From the NCBI RefSeq assembly GCF_024320785.1, contig NZ_JANDBC010000002.1, positions 434,001-498,000 on the forward strand: a stretch of DNA of 64,000 bases, in the 5' to 3' direction. Position 1 is the stretch's first letter. Every line of letters begins with the position of its first letter. The notes beneath the pieces were generated by a model. That model saw nothing but the letters and a program-made list of their open reading frames with translations, was not told the origin of the DNA and ran no database searches. Positions 55,867 to 64,000 of this stretch are shown piece after piece. The DNA comes from Gracilimonas sediminicola (GTDB taxonomy: Bacteria > Bacteroidota > Rhodothermia > Balneolales > Balneolaceae). Position numbers and translations under genes: made by a program.

Positions 55867-57058
55867 TCATTCCCTCCCACTTTAATAGTGTGTTTTGCTC
55901 ACTAAAGATCTTACGTGCATTTTTTTTGATATAATCTCTATCAAAATCATACTTTAATGCTTTTTCAATTGAAGATCCTAAATTCTCTTCTTGGTTATAA
56001 TCATAATTAACTCCAAAGTTGTTTTCTACCACTAATTTACTAATCCTACTTTTCGTGGAAGAAAAAGTACAAATTGGTAAACCTTCGACTAAGTATGAAA
56101 TAATTTTACTTGGAAAAGCCACATTTTCAATGCCTTCAATTACCGGTGCGATACCTAGATCACAATTCAAATATATTTCTGGCAATAACGATTGATCAAT
56201 ATATCCTGTGAAAAATACATTTTCTGATCCAAACTTACTTTCCAGTCTATTTTTTTCACTTCCCTCCCCAACCATTAACAGACTGCAAGAATTTTTATTC
56301 AGTAAATTTTGTATTTCAGTTAAAGTAAATTCAAGATTTTGATATCTACCAACGTTACCCGTAAAAACAATAATGTTTTCGTGCAGCTCTAAGAATGATT
56401 TTATTTTTACTGGCAATTCAGAGGAGACTTCACCTGAACTATTATTAAAGTTAAAATTATTGATAACCTTGATATTATCACCTTTAATACCTCTTTTACT
56501 TATTAAAAATTGCTCCATATCCTCGCTTAAAACAATAACCTTTTCTGCATCTTTCATCACTTTAGAATCTAACCAAGTTGCAATTTTTAAGAAAAGCTTG
56601 TTAACTGATTTATTATTGTATTTTAAAATTTCTGGATAAATATCTTGGCAGTGATACACATACTTTAATCCTCGCATTTTACAAGCCAATCTTACAAAAC
56701 CTGAAATTAGCAAGGGTGGTGTTGTCGCAACCTGAACTAAATCGTATTCCTTTTTCCCTTTCTTAATTATGTGTCCAAAAACCAAGAGAGAAAATAGTAT
56801 TGAGTTAATTAGCCTTAACAATACATTCCTATCCATCTCCGGTAACATTTTATGCCTTCTTACTTCATACCTATTCAATACCTCTCTTTTACTACATTTT
56901 TTTTCTTCACTGCCATAGTAAGATGGACATGTGGTAAGTATTTTAACCTGATGCTTTTCTGAAATATAATCTGCTATCTTTTTTAACAGTTTAGCATAGG
57001 TTGGAGTATCCGGATAAAAATACCGGTGAACAATCAGAACTCTTTTACGATGCATCAC
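55853..57058 (-). CDS. GT4-family glycosyltransferase (WbuB-like)
   Basis: This 401-residue GT-B enzyme has an N-terminal acceptor domain with VHRYFYPDTPTYAKLLKKIA and YHCQDIYPEIL, and a C-terminal donor domain with VFTGNVGRYQNLEF and GEGSEKNRLE. The N-terminal signature matches WbuB, which moves L-FucNAc in Escherichia coli O-antigens. The three genes immediately upstream make UDP-L-FucNAc, so a FucNAc transferase is the best reading. It overlaps the epimerase gene by 4 bp. Confidence 0.89.
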   Translation of the reverse strand: MMHRKRVLIVHRYFYPDTPTYAKLLKKIADYISEKHQVKILTTCPSYYGSEEKKCSKREVLNRYEVRRHKMLPEMDRNVLLRLINSILFSLLVFGHIIKKGKKEYDLVQVATTPPLLISGFVRLACKMRGLKYVYHCQDIYPEILKYNNKSVNKLFLKIATWLDSKVMKDAEKVIVLSEDMEQFLISKRGIKGDNIKVINNFNFNNSSGEVSSELPVKIKSFLELHENIIVFTGNVGRYQNLEFTLTEIQNLLNKNSCSLLMVGEGSEKNRLESKFGSENVFFTGYIDQSLLPEIYLNCDLGIAPVIEGIENVAFPSKIISYLVEGLPICTFSSTKSRISKLVVENNFGVNYDYNQEENLGSSIEKALKYDFDRDYIKKNARKIFSEQNTLLKWEGMIERL

Positions 57059-58185
57059 TTACTCCAAACTACTCTATTCACATAGTCTGTGTAACTCAAT
57101 AATATTCTAATAATCTTATCAGAAACATTTGGCATGGAGTAATCTGATACTAATCTGAACTCACGCTGCGTTCGGCTTTGAGAACTAAGCTGCTCCAATG
57201 CCTGCATAATCCGTTCCGTTTTTAAGCCCACCATCATAACCGATGCTTCTTCCATGGCTTCCGGGCGTTCATGAGCTTCCCTGATATTTAAAGCAGGGAA
57301 ATTAAGTATAGATGATTCCTCCGAGATAGTCCCGCTATCAGATAAAACTGCAAAGGCATTCTTTTGAAGAGCATTATAATCACTGAAACCTAACGGTTTC
57401 ATGAATTGTACCAGCTTGTGAGCCTTTACCTTTTTCTCTTCCAGCATATTCCTTGTTCTGGGATGCGTGGACACAATGATAGGATATGCATATTTCTCTG
57501 CGATCTGATCCAGGGAATCGATCAACCCTTTAAAGTTTTTCTCACTGCTGATATTTTCCTCACGATGAGCCGAAACCACAAAATATTTGTGTTTTTCCAG
57601 ATCCAATCTTTTTAGTACATCTGAATTATCGATCTTCGACATAAAGTGATGAAGCACTTCATACATGGGTGAACCAGTTTTGATAACCTGATCAGCGGGC
57701 AAGCCTTCCCGAAGTAAATACTCTCTTGCAATAGAACTGTACGTTAAATTGATGTCTGAAATATGATCCACGATCTTCCTATTGGTCTCTTCCGGCACCC
57801 GCTGATCAAAACAACGGTTACCAGCTTCCATATGAAAGATGGGAATTTTTCTTTTATTAGCCGGAATGGCACACAGACAACTGTTCGTGTCCCCAAGCAC
57901 CAAAAATGCATCGGGTTGAACTTCATCAAGAATGGGGTCGATCTTTATAAGGATATTCCCGATCGTTTCCGTGGCATTACTTCCGGCTGCTTCCAGAAAA
58001 TGATCCGGCTTTCTCAATTCCAGATCTTCAAAAAATATTTGATTTAATTCGTAATCGTAGTTTTGTCCGGTATGTACGAGGGTGTGGTCTATAGCAGGTG
58101 ATTCGTCTAGTTTAGCCAGCACTCTTGAAAGGCGAATGATTTCGGGGCGAGTACCGACAACGGTAAGTACTTTTAATTTCTTCAT
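57055..58185 (-). CDS. UDP-L-FucNAc synthase, UDP-GlcNAc 2-epimerase family (CapG/FnlC-like)
   Basis: This 376-residue enzyme of the WecB fold has TVVGTRPEIIRLSRV, HTGQNYDYELNQIFFEDL, LVLGDTNSCLCA and HMEAGNRCFDQRVPEETNRK. The latter is the specific signature of the FnlC/WbjD/CapG branch, which epimerises C-2 of the reduced intermediate to UDP-L-FucNAc. It follows the CapF-like gene by 12 bp, so CapE-F-G are in pathway order on the transcript. Confidence 0.93.
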   Translation of the reverse strand: MKKLKVLTVVGTRPEIIRLSRVLAKLDESPAIDHTLVHTGQNYDYELNQIFFEDLELRKPDHFLEAAGSNATETIGNILIKIDPILDEVQPDAFLVLGDTNSCLCAIPANKRKIPIFHMEAGNRCFDQRVPEETNRKIVDHISDINLTYSSIAREYLLREGLPADQVIKTGSPMYEVLHHFMSKIDNSDVLKRLDLEKHKYFVVSAHREENISSEKNFKGLIDSLDQIAEKYAYPIIVSTHPRTRNMLEEKKVKAHKLVQFMKPLGFSDYNALQKNAFAVLSDSGTISEESSILNFPALNIREAHERPEAMEEASVMMVGLKTERIMQALEQLSSQSRTQREFRLVSDYSMPNVSDKIIRILLSYTDYVNRVVWSK

Positions 58186-58197
58186 TTAGTAAAGGTA

Positions 58198-59319
58198 TTA
58201 AACTTCTTCGTAATAAGTGTCTGCATCGTCAGGATCATAAGTTTCATTGATCCAGAAAATGGTATATAATTCATCATCTCCTATATTGGAGATGTTATGG
58301 GTAAACCAAATAGGCATATCCACATACCCCGGTTGATCTCCATCCAATTCATAGGAATACACCTTATCAGTTCCGATCAATCTAAGCTCTATTTGAGCCT
58401 TCCCTTTTATTACTGCAAAACGCTCGATCTTTCGGGTATGATAGTGGTTACCCCTTGTGATTCCCGGAACGGTCGTTGAAAATGAGGCCTGTCCCCCAAT
58501 ACCCAATCGAATGATCTCCACAAAAGCACCCCGGTCATCTGAATGCTTGGTTAGGTGAACCGGAAAATGTTCATCCATATCAATGTAGCATCGGAAGGTG
58601 TTGAATAGATTTAAACTGAAGGTATCTTCTAGTTCAGGAATTTCACCTTTTTCAAAATAGGTTTTCTTAAACTCTGACAGCAGTTCTAATATTTCAGACA
58701 CTTTTACTGTGGTATCCGCAGGAACGAGATGATTTGAATCATCTGTTTTCTGCCCTATACTATCTATGATCTTTTCTACCAGGCTACCTACGTAGATCAG
58801 ATCCAATTCACCGTCTTTATGGATCTCTGGCTGTTCGCCATGCGTGAGCTGATGACAAAATGTAGCCACCACAGAATTATAAAATGGCTTGCCAAATGGG
58901 CCATATACGTTAGGAATAACCAAACCGGTAAACACTGCATCTTCTTCTGTAGCCCACTTTGCTAATACCTCTCTGCCCTCTTTCTTGGACTGTCCATACA
59001 AATTATCCCGCTCTTCCTGAGTAGACGAGGACATCAAAATATGTGGGGTGGAATTCGTATTCCGGCAGGCTGTGATCAGTTTTTGCACCAATTCAATATT
59101 TGTATCATAAATGACCTGAGGATCTTCGTGGCGATTCATGGCAGCCAAATGAACAATGGTGTCACACGATTTCACAAAACTGTTCAGTTCATCTTCATCA
59201 TCAAAAAAGCTTTTCTTAAACGGTACCACTTTAAACTTACCGGGAAATATGTTTAAAGTTCTAAGTAAATGTTGCCCAATAAAACCGTTCTGACCTGAAA
59301 TTCCAACTTTTATCATCAT
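58198..59319 (-). CDS. Bifunctional epimerase/reductase (CapF/FnlB-like)
   Basis: This 373-residue protein joins an N-terminal short-chain reductase domain (VGISGQNGFIGQHLLRTL, LMSSSTQEERDNLYGQSK with the YxxxK pair) to a C-terminal cupin from about 255. The cupin has GITRGNHYHTRKIERFAVI, with metal-binding His, and VDMPIWFTHNISN. This is the CapF/WbjC architecture: the cupin epimerises C-3 and the reductase reduces C-4 with NADPH. It overlaps the CapE-like gene by 4 bp. Confidence 0.94.
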   Translation of the reverse strand: MMIKVGISGQNGFIGQHLLRTLNIFPGKFKVVPFKKSFFDDEDELNSFVKSCDTIVHLAAMNRHEDPQVIYDTNIELVQKLITACRNTNSTPHILMSSSTQEERDNLYGQSKKEGREVLAKWATEEDAVFTGLVIPNVYGPFGKPFYNSVVATFCHQLTHGEQPEIHKDGELDLIYVGSLVEKIIDSIGQKTDDSNHLVPADTTVKVSEILELLSEFKKTYFEKGEIPELEDTFSLNLFNTFRCYIDMDEHFPVHLTKHSDDRGAFVEIIRLGIGGQASFSTTVPGITRGNHYHTRKIERFAVIKGKAQIELRLIGTDKVYSYELDGDQPGYVDMPIWFTHNISNIGDDELYTIFWINETYDPDDADTYYEEV

Positions 59320-60329
59320 CCCAAATTTTTCACGTCTTCTTGAATAGAATTTAATTTTAAAAGGAGCTTTTTGATCCCTTCTACACCCTGACGATCCGTA
59401 TTATGTGAGTTGTAGTCTTCGATCTCCGAAATATGTTCATCCCCTTCCGTAAAATATTTTCCATAATTCAGGTCACGGTTATCGGCCGGAATACGGAAAA
59501 AATCTCCCATATCCTCTGCTTTCATCATTTCTTCCCGTGTACAAAGCGTTTCGAAAAGCTTTTCCCCATGGCGTGTACCGATAATTTTGGTTTCTACATC
59601 TGAATTATATAATTCCTTTAAAGCCTGGGCTAAATCTCCGATGGTACCGGCGGGTGCCTTATTGATAAACAAGTCTCCAGGATTCCCATTCTCGAAAGCA
59701 AATAACACTAATTCCACTGCTTCTTCCAACGACATAAGAAAACGGGTCATTTTTGGATCAGTTATGGTTAACGGGTCTCTGTTTTTGATCTGATTAACAA
59801 ACAACGGAATTACTGAACCACGGGAAGCCATTACATTCCCATATCTTGTAAGACATACCGTAGTATGCCGGAGGTTTCTTGATGCGGCCACAGCTACCTT
59901 TTCCATCATCGCTTTTGAAATACCCATTGCATTAATGGGGTAAGCTGCTTTATCGGTACTTAAACAAATTACTTTTTCTACTTCATTATTCTCTGCAGCA
60001 TCAATTACATTTTGTGTACCCATTACATTGGTTTTTACGGCTTCCAAAGGAAAAAACTCACAAGAGGGAACTTGCTTTAAGGCCGCTGCATGGAATACAT
60101 AATCGACCCCTCGCATAGCTTTTTCGATACTGTCATAATTTCTAACATCACCTATATAGAATCTGAGCTTATCATTATTTAAGCTTTTCCTCATATCATC
60201 TTGTTTTTTTTCATCCCGTGAAAAAATACGAATCTCTGAGAAATCAGTAGTATTTAAAAACCTGTTAAGCACTGCGTTTCCAAATGAACCCGTTCCTCCT
60301 GTAATTAGTAGAGTTGAATCTTTTTTCAT
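59316..60329 (-). CDS. UDP-GlcNAc 4,6-dehydratase/5-epimerase (CapE/FnlA-like)
   Basis: This 337-residue SDR enzyme has LLITGGTGSFGNAVLNRFL, IFSRDEKKQDDMR, HAAALKQVPSCEFFPLEAVK and LSTDKAAYPINAMGISKAMME, where Met replaces the usual Tyr. The CEFFPLEAVKTNV form separates it from PseB-type enzymes. It begins UDP-L-FucNAc synthesis from UDP-GlcNAc. It starts one base into the stop codon of the GT2 gene upstream, so the genes are tightly coupled. Confidence 0.94.
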   Translation of the reverse strand: MKKDSTLLITGGTGSFGNAVLNRFLNTTDFSEIRIFSRDEKKQDDMRKSLNNDKLRFYIGDVRNYDSIEKAMRGVDYVFHAAALKQVPSCEFFPLEAVKTNVMGTQNVIDAAENNEVEKVICLSTDKAAYPINAMGISKAMMEKVAVAASRNLRHTTVCLTRYGNVMASRGSVIPLFVNQIKNRDPLTITDPKMTRFLMSLEEAVELVLFAFENGNPGDLFINKAPAGTIGDLAQALKELYNSDVETKIIGTRHGEKLFETLCTREEMMKAEDMGDFFRIPADNRDLNYGKYFTEGDEHISEIEDYNSHNTDRQGVEGIKKLLLKLNSIQEDVKNLG

Positions 60330-61108
60330 TATAAAAATCGTCTGTGTTGTTTGTAGCTTTTCTTTGACCAGTTAAATTTTTTCCTATTATTCACTTTTGC
60401 TAAAGATACCGATTCATCATGATAAATTTTTAAGTCAGGATCATAAATAGTTTTTCCACCATTTGATTTTATTTGATTACTTAAAAAAGCTTCTTCTCCA
60501 TTTAAAAATGGTGGTGTATCAAGTATTTTAGCCTGAGAAAAGAAGTGATTAGTTAAAATATAAAAGGATCCATTTCCCATGTGTATCTCACCGGAATATT
60601 CGTATGGTTTATTGTTCTTTTGAATATTCTTCCTGAATAGCATACTAAGTATTTTCGCTAAATGGTATGAAGAGTAGTATATATCAAGCTTCAGTTTTTT
60701 AAAAAAACTATACGGCTTGAGTACATGAGGATTTTGATGAATACCACTTCGATTTATTATATCAGGTGAAATACAATAAACAGAATTTTTATAATTTTTA
60801 TTTTCAATTATTGAAATGATATCATTTCTAAATTCGATATCATTATTCCCAATAAAAATATAATCAAATAAAGTTGGCTCGATTTTTTTTAAGACATAAT
60901 TAATTGACTGAAAGTACCCAATATTATCTATGTTATGCACTTGTAACTTTATACTCTCATACTCTCCATAATCATCAAAACCATCAAAATTATTTATAAT
61001 ATGAATATCAATTGGATGTTTATAATTTGAAATACTCTTCAATAATTTGATAGAATATTCTTTTGAATTATGATCCACAAATATTCCACAGAACTTATTT
61101 TCTACCAT
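60329..61108 (-). CDS. GT2-like glycosyltransferase
   Basis: This 259-residue protein resembles family 2 glycosyltransferases. An N-terminal VDHNSKEYSIKLLKSI, the NIGYFQSINYVLKK segment (as in NxGfaxgnN of rhamnosyltransferases), FIGNNDIEF in place of a DxD, and MGNGSFYILTNHFF with FLNGEEAFL near the end are visible. It would add one sugar of the O-unit. Sequence is rich in Asn, Ile, Lys and the DNA is A+T-rich, unlike the CapE-G genes before it. Confidence 0.84.
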   Translation of the reverse strand: MVENKFCGIFVDHNSKEYSIKLLKSISNYKHPIDIHIINNFDGFDDYGEYESIKLQVHNIDNIGYFQSINYVLKKIEPTLFDYIFIGNNDIEFRNDIISIIENKNYKNSVYCISPDIINRSGIHQNPHVLKPYSFFKKLKLDIYYSSYHLAKILSMLFRKNIQKNNKPYEYSGEIHMGNGSFYILTNHFFSQAKILDTPPFLNGEEAFLSNQIKSNGGKTIYDPDLKIYHDESVSLAKVNNRKKFNWSKKSYKQHRRFL

Positions 61109-62355
61109 TTAATCCTTTCTCTTAATAAGAACATTAAAATTATTATTGGTCCTATCACTGATGAAACCCAAACCATGTTAGAATTTAAAAAAGAAGAGTA
61201 CGAATAACTGAACATCATATACCAAGCCACAGTTCTTATTAATACTTTATGCTTATAACTTGTAGTAAAAATAATATTTAAAATATACCCTAATACATTG
61301 AAGTATACTAGAGAACCAAGTATTCCAATATCCTGTATTATAGCTCGAAAATGAGTGTAAATATTTGATTTGACATATTCATTTTCGAATGAAACCGCAT
61401 ACATTCCTTCATGAGGAATGTTTCCCTCATAACCAAATAAATTGTAGATAGACTTAAAAGTGTAAAAGAAAAGACTATCTTCATTTTTTAAGTAATTCAT
61501 TTTATGATCAAGCCCAATTTGGCTTTTAAAAAAGTCGTCAAAAGCGAATAAGTGACCCGAAGAATATGACCTTATTCCCTTTATTAAGTAATTATACAGA
61601 GCATCCCCCCCTAAAGAATTAGCCCTAGATATAAATGCGACTATTACAATTGCAAGTATAAAAACAAACGATCCAATAGCAATATATATAGTCTTCTTAG
61701 TTATTTTTAACTTCTCTCCTTTCTCATACTGCACAAGAATAAAACCAGCTATATACAGAACAATACTAACAAATATAAACCCCTTATTTCCAAATATAAT
61801 GAAATACATTAAAGAGGGTATTAGATAATAATATGAAAACTTTTTCTTCTTAGTTATCCCATATATATATCCTGAAAGGAATGAATTTGGATATATAAAT
61901 ATAGTTGAAACCACTGAAAAAATACTCCTATCTAATGTTTCAGCATATTTGGCTGCTACTAATGTACTAGTCACTTCAAATGGAGCTCGTATATAATCAA
62001 ACAATGTATACCCATTAAAATATAAATGAATAATAATGAACACTATAGAAATGTTTATCAATAAAACATTTGCCCGCATTAAATATTTGATTTTAAGAAA
62101 AGCCTTTTTCTTGATCTTAATTTTCGGAAAAATTATAGAGGGCAACACAAACAAGAAGTTGCATAGTAATATATATATCGAAGTATAAAATGAAATACTA
62201 TAATTTAGCACTAAAAGTAGTGGAATTATAGTTGTTAATGACCATATGATTAAATAGAATGAAAATGGATTAAATAAAGTCTTATGCCTTTGATACAAAA
62301 CCATAATCAAAGGAAAGTGCAAAGAAAAAATAAATATGTTAATTATCTTAACCAC
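61102..62355 (-). CDS. O-unit polymerase candidate (Wzy)
   Basis: This 417-residue protein is almost wholly hydrophobic, with about ten to eleven helices and a large periplasmic loop around residues 250-330. In that loop are GGDALYNYLIKGIRSYSSG and IPHEGMYAVSFENEYVKS, the kind of loop seen in Wzy/oligosaccharide repeat unit polymerases. No close family can be named. It sits between a glycosyltransferase and a flippase-like gene, overlapping both. The base composition is A+T-rich. Confidence 0.78.
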   Translation of the reverse strand: MVKIINIFIFSLHFPLIMVLYQRHKTLFNPFSFYLIIWSLTTIIPLLLVLNYSISFYTSIYILLCNFLFVLPSIIFPKIKIKKKAFLKIKYLMRANVLLINISIVFIIIHLYFNGYTLFDYIRAPFEVTSTLVAAKYAETLDRSIFSVVSTIFIYPNSFLSGYIYGITKKKKFSYYYLIPSLMYFIIFGNKGFIFVSIVLYIAGFILVQYEKGEKLKITKKTIYIAIGSFVFILAIVIVAFISRANSLGGDALYNYLIKGIRSYSSGHLFAFDDFFKSQIGLDHKMNYLKNEDSLFFYTFKSIYNLFGYEGNIPHEGMYAVSFENEYVKSNIYTHFRAIIQDIGILGSLVYFNVLGYILNIIFTTSYKHKVLIRTVAWYMMFSYSYSSFLNSNMVWVSSVIGPIIILMFLLRERIKW

Positions 62356-63512
62356 TTAGAGCCTCTATTCAGCAATAAAGATAATGTTATCTCTGGAACT
62401 ACATATGCTAAAACAATAAAGATAAATGTAGTTTTTGAGAAAAAATAAATAATGCTTAATCCAGTTATGCCAGATAATATAATTGTTGTAGTAGTAAAGA
62501 AGGCAGTATTACTTATAGATATTTTTATATAATTATATAAACTAAAATAAATTAAACTACTACAGGCTAGGACATAGAATAACTCCATCAACTCTAAAAA
62601 CTGCAGATTATATAATGCAATAACTAGCAATAAGAAAAGCCCATGTGCTAAAACGTGTATGCTTATATTTCTTAATAAATATTGCCTCAAATTCTTCACT
62701 TCCAGTTTGTGGTAATTATTAAGTATTACCTGATTTAAAGGTCTTATTCCCGAAACCAACATCCTTATCATCTTATCGATTAGATTATATAACTCAATCT
62801 TAGAGGCTCCTACACCAAGCATATTCATTAACGGTATATTCAATTCTTTAATGAATACACTAGAAGTGTATATTGGGAAAAATTTTAAATTCTTTTTTAA
62901 GTAATAAAGCAATGATAATATGCTGATTTTACTTCTAATATGTTTGAAGAAGAAGTAGGTACTCACAACAAACATTCCTGAATAATAGAATGCTAAAAAC
63001 TCAATATTCTTTGTATCAAACACAATAGAAAGGGTAACTACAGCTGAAACTACGAAAGAAAAAAAATACTTATTTGCTATTGACTTGAGCTTATCAGCAC
63101 TCAAGTAGTAATAAGCGTTGATAAAGATGAATGATAGAATCTTCAGTAAGAATAATACAATTAAATGAATCCTTGGATTTTGGAGCAAATAGATCAACAC
63201 TATCAGCCCCGGTATTAGAAGCCCTAACCTTATAACTGTTATACTTGTTGCAACTTTTTTTTTAGCCTCAATTTTTAGCTTTTGGTTTATATATTCCAAC
63301 CCTTTTATTTCAAAACCAAAATTTACAAGTATAGTTAATAGGACAAAATAAACATCAACTAATATAATTTCCTTAATCAATACTACATCAAAATCTATCC
63401 TTAAATAAGAATACATTAATAGTGATGACACACCATTGATTGATTGAATTTTCGCATTATCAATAGCCTGATTATTAGTTAAATAAGCTACTAAATCTTT
63501 TATTTTTTTCAT
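62343..63512 (-). CDS. O-unit flippase candidate (Wzx-like)
   Basis: ATG 63512 gives 389 residues; a start 15 bp upstream is also possible. The protein is hydrophobic with about ten to eleven helices, and an amphipathic N-terminus with SINGVSSLLMYSYLRIDFD fits MOP/MATE-like polysaccharide flippases. It is shorter than many Wzx proteins, so the call is made on topology and position. It overlaps the RfbC gene by about 38 bp and the Wzy gene by 13 bp, so all three are coupled. Confidence 0.76.
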   Translation of the reverse strand: MKKIKDLVAYLTNNQAIDNAKIQSINGVSSLLMYSYLRIDFDVVLIKEIILVDVYFVLLTILVNFGFEIKGLEYINQKLKIEAKKKVATSITVIRLGLLIPGLIVLIYLLQNPRIHLIVLFLLKILSFIFINAYYYLSADKLKSIANKYFFSFVVSAVVTLSIVFDTKNIEFLAFYYSGMFVVSTYFFFKHIRSKISILSLLYYLKKNLKFFPIYTSSVFIKELNIPLMNMLGVGASKIELYNLIDKMIRMLVSGIRPLNQVILNNYHKLEVKNLRQYLLRNISIHVLAHGLFLLLVIALYNLQFLELMELFYVLACSSLIYFSLYNYIKISISNTAFFTTTTIILSGITGLSIIYFFSKTTFIFIVLAYVVPEITLSLLLNRGSKWLR

Positions 63513-64000
63513 CCTTATCAGATACAATATACTTATTTAAATCAGGCCATTTAATTTTCAAATCCTTACAACGATAATGCAATCCTTCTTCATCGTCTGG
63601 GTAATAATAGTCAGTACATTTATAATTAAAATCAGCTACTTCTGACAACACACAAAAACCATGTGCAAACCCAGGTGGTATATACATTTGTAAATGATTA
63701 CTTTCACTTAATTCTTCTGCATGCCATTGGCCAAATGTAGGCGACTCTTTTCTAATATCAACAGCTACATCAAACACTTTCCCCGATCTGACACTGACTA
63801 ATTTCCCTTGGGGATGTTCTTTTTGAAAATGTAAACCCCTTAGCACACCTCTTGTTGAACGAGACCAATTATCCTGCACAAAATCTTCTTTTATGCCTAT
63901 ATCTTTGTAACGTTTTCTCTGCCATGTTTCTAAAAAGAACCCACGCTCATCTTTAAAAATTCTTGGCTTTATTACTAATAAACCCGGCAACGGTTTTTTA
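63475..64000 (-). CDS. rfbC: dTDP-4-dehydrorhamnose 3,5-epimerase, 5' end outside window
   Basis: The frame is open to the right edge (…KKPLPGLLVIKPRIF), so the true start lies outside. The cupin-type RmlC signatures are clear: DERGFFLETW, FVQDNWSRSTRGVLRGLHFQ with the catalytic His, PQGKLVSVRSGKVFDVAVDI, and YIPPGFAHGFCVLSE. It makes dTDP-4-keto-L-rhamnose. The partners RfbA, B and D are not in the window and may lie to the right. Confidence 0.93.
   Translation of the reverse strand, partial: KKPLPGLLVIKPRIFKDERGFFLETWQRKRYKDIGIKEDFVQDNWSRSTRGVLRGLHFQKEHPQGKLVSVRSGKVFDVAVDIRKESPTFGQWHAEELSESNHLQMYIPPGFAHGFCVLSEVADFNYKCTDYYYPDDEEGLHYRCKDLKIKWPDLNKYIVSDKDEKNKRFSSLFN

Overview
The window looks like a chromosome segment of a Balneolota/Rhodothermota-type bacterium (Bacteroidota-related, Gram-negative, aerobic). 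The signs are a SusC/SusD outer-membrane pair, GWxTD-domain lipoproteins, a type IX secretion C-terminal sorting domain with an NYPNPFNP motif, an alternative complex III (ActABCDEF) joined to a caa3 oxidase with a YSHP motif, and one Bacteroidota-type TAnnTTTG promoter element. The genus is inference; no rRNA, tRNA, phage, integrase, transposase or CRISPR array was seen.

Layout. Bases 1-7.5 kb hold two tandem GWxTD lipoproteins, then SusC- and SusD-like proteins closed by a strong terminator. Bases 7.7-17.3 kb (minus strand) hold exported proteins: a T9SS-sorted HEXXH metalloprotease, a lipoprotein, a broken lipase-like alpha/beta hydrolase, three paralogous PQQ-type beta-propeller lipoproteins, a C-terminal fragment of a second lipase copy, and a small beta-rich protein. 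Bases 17.7-30.9 kb are one compact plus-strand respiratory operon, actABCDEF, then an odd HTH-plus-membrane protein, SCO1, and coxB-A-C-D, closed by a terminator. Electrons would run from quinol through ACIII to cytochrome c domains carried on ActE and CoxB, then to the A2-type oxidase.

Bases 31-38.2 kb hold an MBL-fold hydrolase, a large DUF4175-like coiled-coil membrane protein, a HAD phosphatase, a cupin and a BatA-like VWA protein. From 38.7 kb to the right edge lies a surface-polysaccharide (O-antigen/capsule) region. It has a WlbA/WlbC-like pair, a six-SLBB export protein, UDP-glucose and UDP-GlcNAc dehydrogenases, a WbpM-like dehydratase, a PglC-like initiating transferase, a PIG-L deacetylase overlapping a formyltransferase, a second aminotransferase, a sulfotransferase, the CapE/F/G set for UDP-L-FucNAc with a WbuB-like glycosyltransferase, a GT2 enzyme, Wzy, Wzx and RfbC (cut by the right edge). 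The genes from RfbC back to the PglC-like enzyme mostly overlap or abut, so they look like one transcript. The Wzx/Wzy/GT2 part is visibly A+T-richer, as is usual for exchanged O-unit genes.

The most unusual non-coding content is a composite repeat of about 190-200 bp, present nine times between 35.4 and 47.2 kb, always intergenic and always in the same orientation. It joins a TTGAACC...GGTTCAA inverted-repeat module to a second palindromic module (TTTCCCCTT-ACC-AAGGGGAAA). Further duplicated intergenic blocks surround the two nucleotide-sugar dehydrogenases.
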